This document shows, piece after piece, positions 7,632 through 7,820 of a stretch of 7,820 nt of DNA. The stretch's first letter is position 1; every line of letters begins with the position of its first letter. The DNA lies in contig PLTK01000042.1 of assembly GCA_003164415.1 (NCBI GenBank), forward strand, positions 1 through 7,820, read 5' to 3'. The notes beneath the pieces are model-generated. The model was given only the letters and a program-made list of their open reading frames with translations, was not told where the DNA came from and ran no database searches. This stretch comes from Methanobacterium sp. (lineage in GTDB: Archaea > Methanobacteriota > Methanobacteria > Methanobacteriales > Methanobacteriaceae). A program made the translations under genes and the position numbers.

Positions 7632-7820
7632 GTTTATGCTTTAAATAACTGATAAAATAAAAATAAATAATTTTTATTTTAATCTATATGTTCTTACAAC
7701 ACTCAAGGGAAACAAAATTATTGAATATCCATGGAAGAAATTTGATGTATTGCAAATGATTCATTTATCTCATGATAACTAAGTTTGATGATTCATTTCA
7801 TAAAATAGTGTCTTTGAAGT
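7632..7820. other. AT-rich end of window without recognisable gene
   Basis: No coding frame of useful length, RNA gene or mobile-element end is recognised. The only structure noted is an 11-base direct repeat, ATGATTCATTT, at 7756-7766 and 7788-7798, spaced 32 bases start to start, about three helical turns. This could be a binding-site pair near a promoter of a gene beyond the window, or chance. Confidence 0.4.

Noticed and set aside
6982..7820. CRISPR array, tRNA gene or insertion sequence
   Set aside because: No regularly spaced repeats, no cloverleaf-like sequence and no transposase or paired terminal inverted repeats are visible.

Overview
The window covers most of a methanogen-type nitrogen-fixation operon, read left to right on the + strand: the last codons of nifH, then nifI1, nifI2, nifD, nifK, nifE, nifN and nifX. 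This order, with two PII-like nifI genes between nifH and nifD, is the arrangement known from hydrogenotrophic methanogenic archaea. The AT-rich DNA, the GGTGA/GGAGGT-type ribosome binding sites, the frequent TTG starts and the oligo-T terminators fit an archaeon of the Methanobacteriales, probably a mesophilic Methanobacterium-like species. The genus is an inference from gene order and protein character, not from a search.

Layout: 1-62 end of nifH; 108-425 nifI1; 460-828 nifI2; a 120-base gap with a TATA-like element; 949-2466 nifD; 2467-3849 nifK, directly abutting; a 63-base gap; 3913-5268 nifE; 5270-6658 nifN; 6661-6981 nifX; a T8 terminator at 7005-7012. From there the DNA looks like accessory or decaying sequence: about 200 bases with no gene, a broken fragment of a histidine kinase ATPase domain (7187-7309), a small intact Myb/SANT-like helix-turn-helix gene (7329-7553), two oligo-T runs, and about 190 AT-rich bases to the end in which no gene is recognised.

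How the genes work together: NifH (mostly outside the window) passes electrons to the NifDK dinitrogenase. NifEN is the paralogous scaffold on which the cofactor precursor is matured, and NifX is a small carrier of cofactor or precursor. NifI1 and NifI2 form the post-translational switch that inhibits NifDK when 2-oxoglutarate is low, i.e. when ammonium is plentiful. The main promoter and any NrpR operator would lie upstream of nifH, outside the window.

No wholly new system is visible. The points most worth a second look are: (1) NifD keeps the universal cluster ligands but has several V/Fe-nitrogenase-like residues around the cofactor, although no delta-subunit gene lies between nifD and nifK; (2) NifN keeps the complete NifK-like set of three cysteines and a serine at the inter-subunit cluster site, which classical NifN has mostly lost; (3) a histidine kinase relic and a small DNA-binding protein sit just behind the operon.
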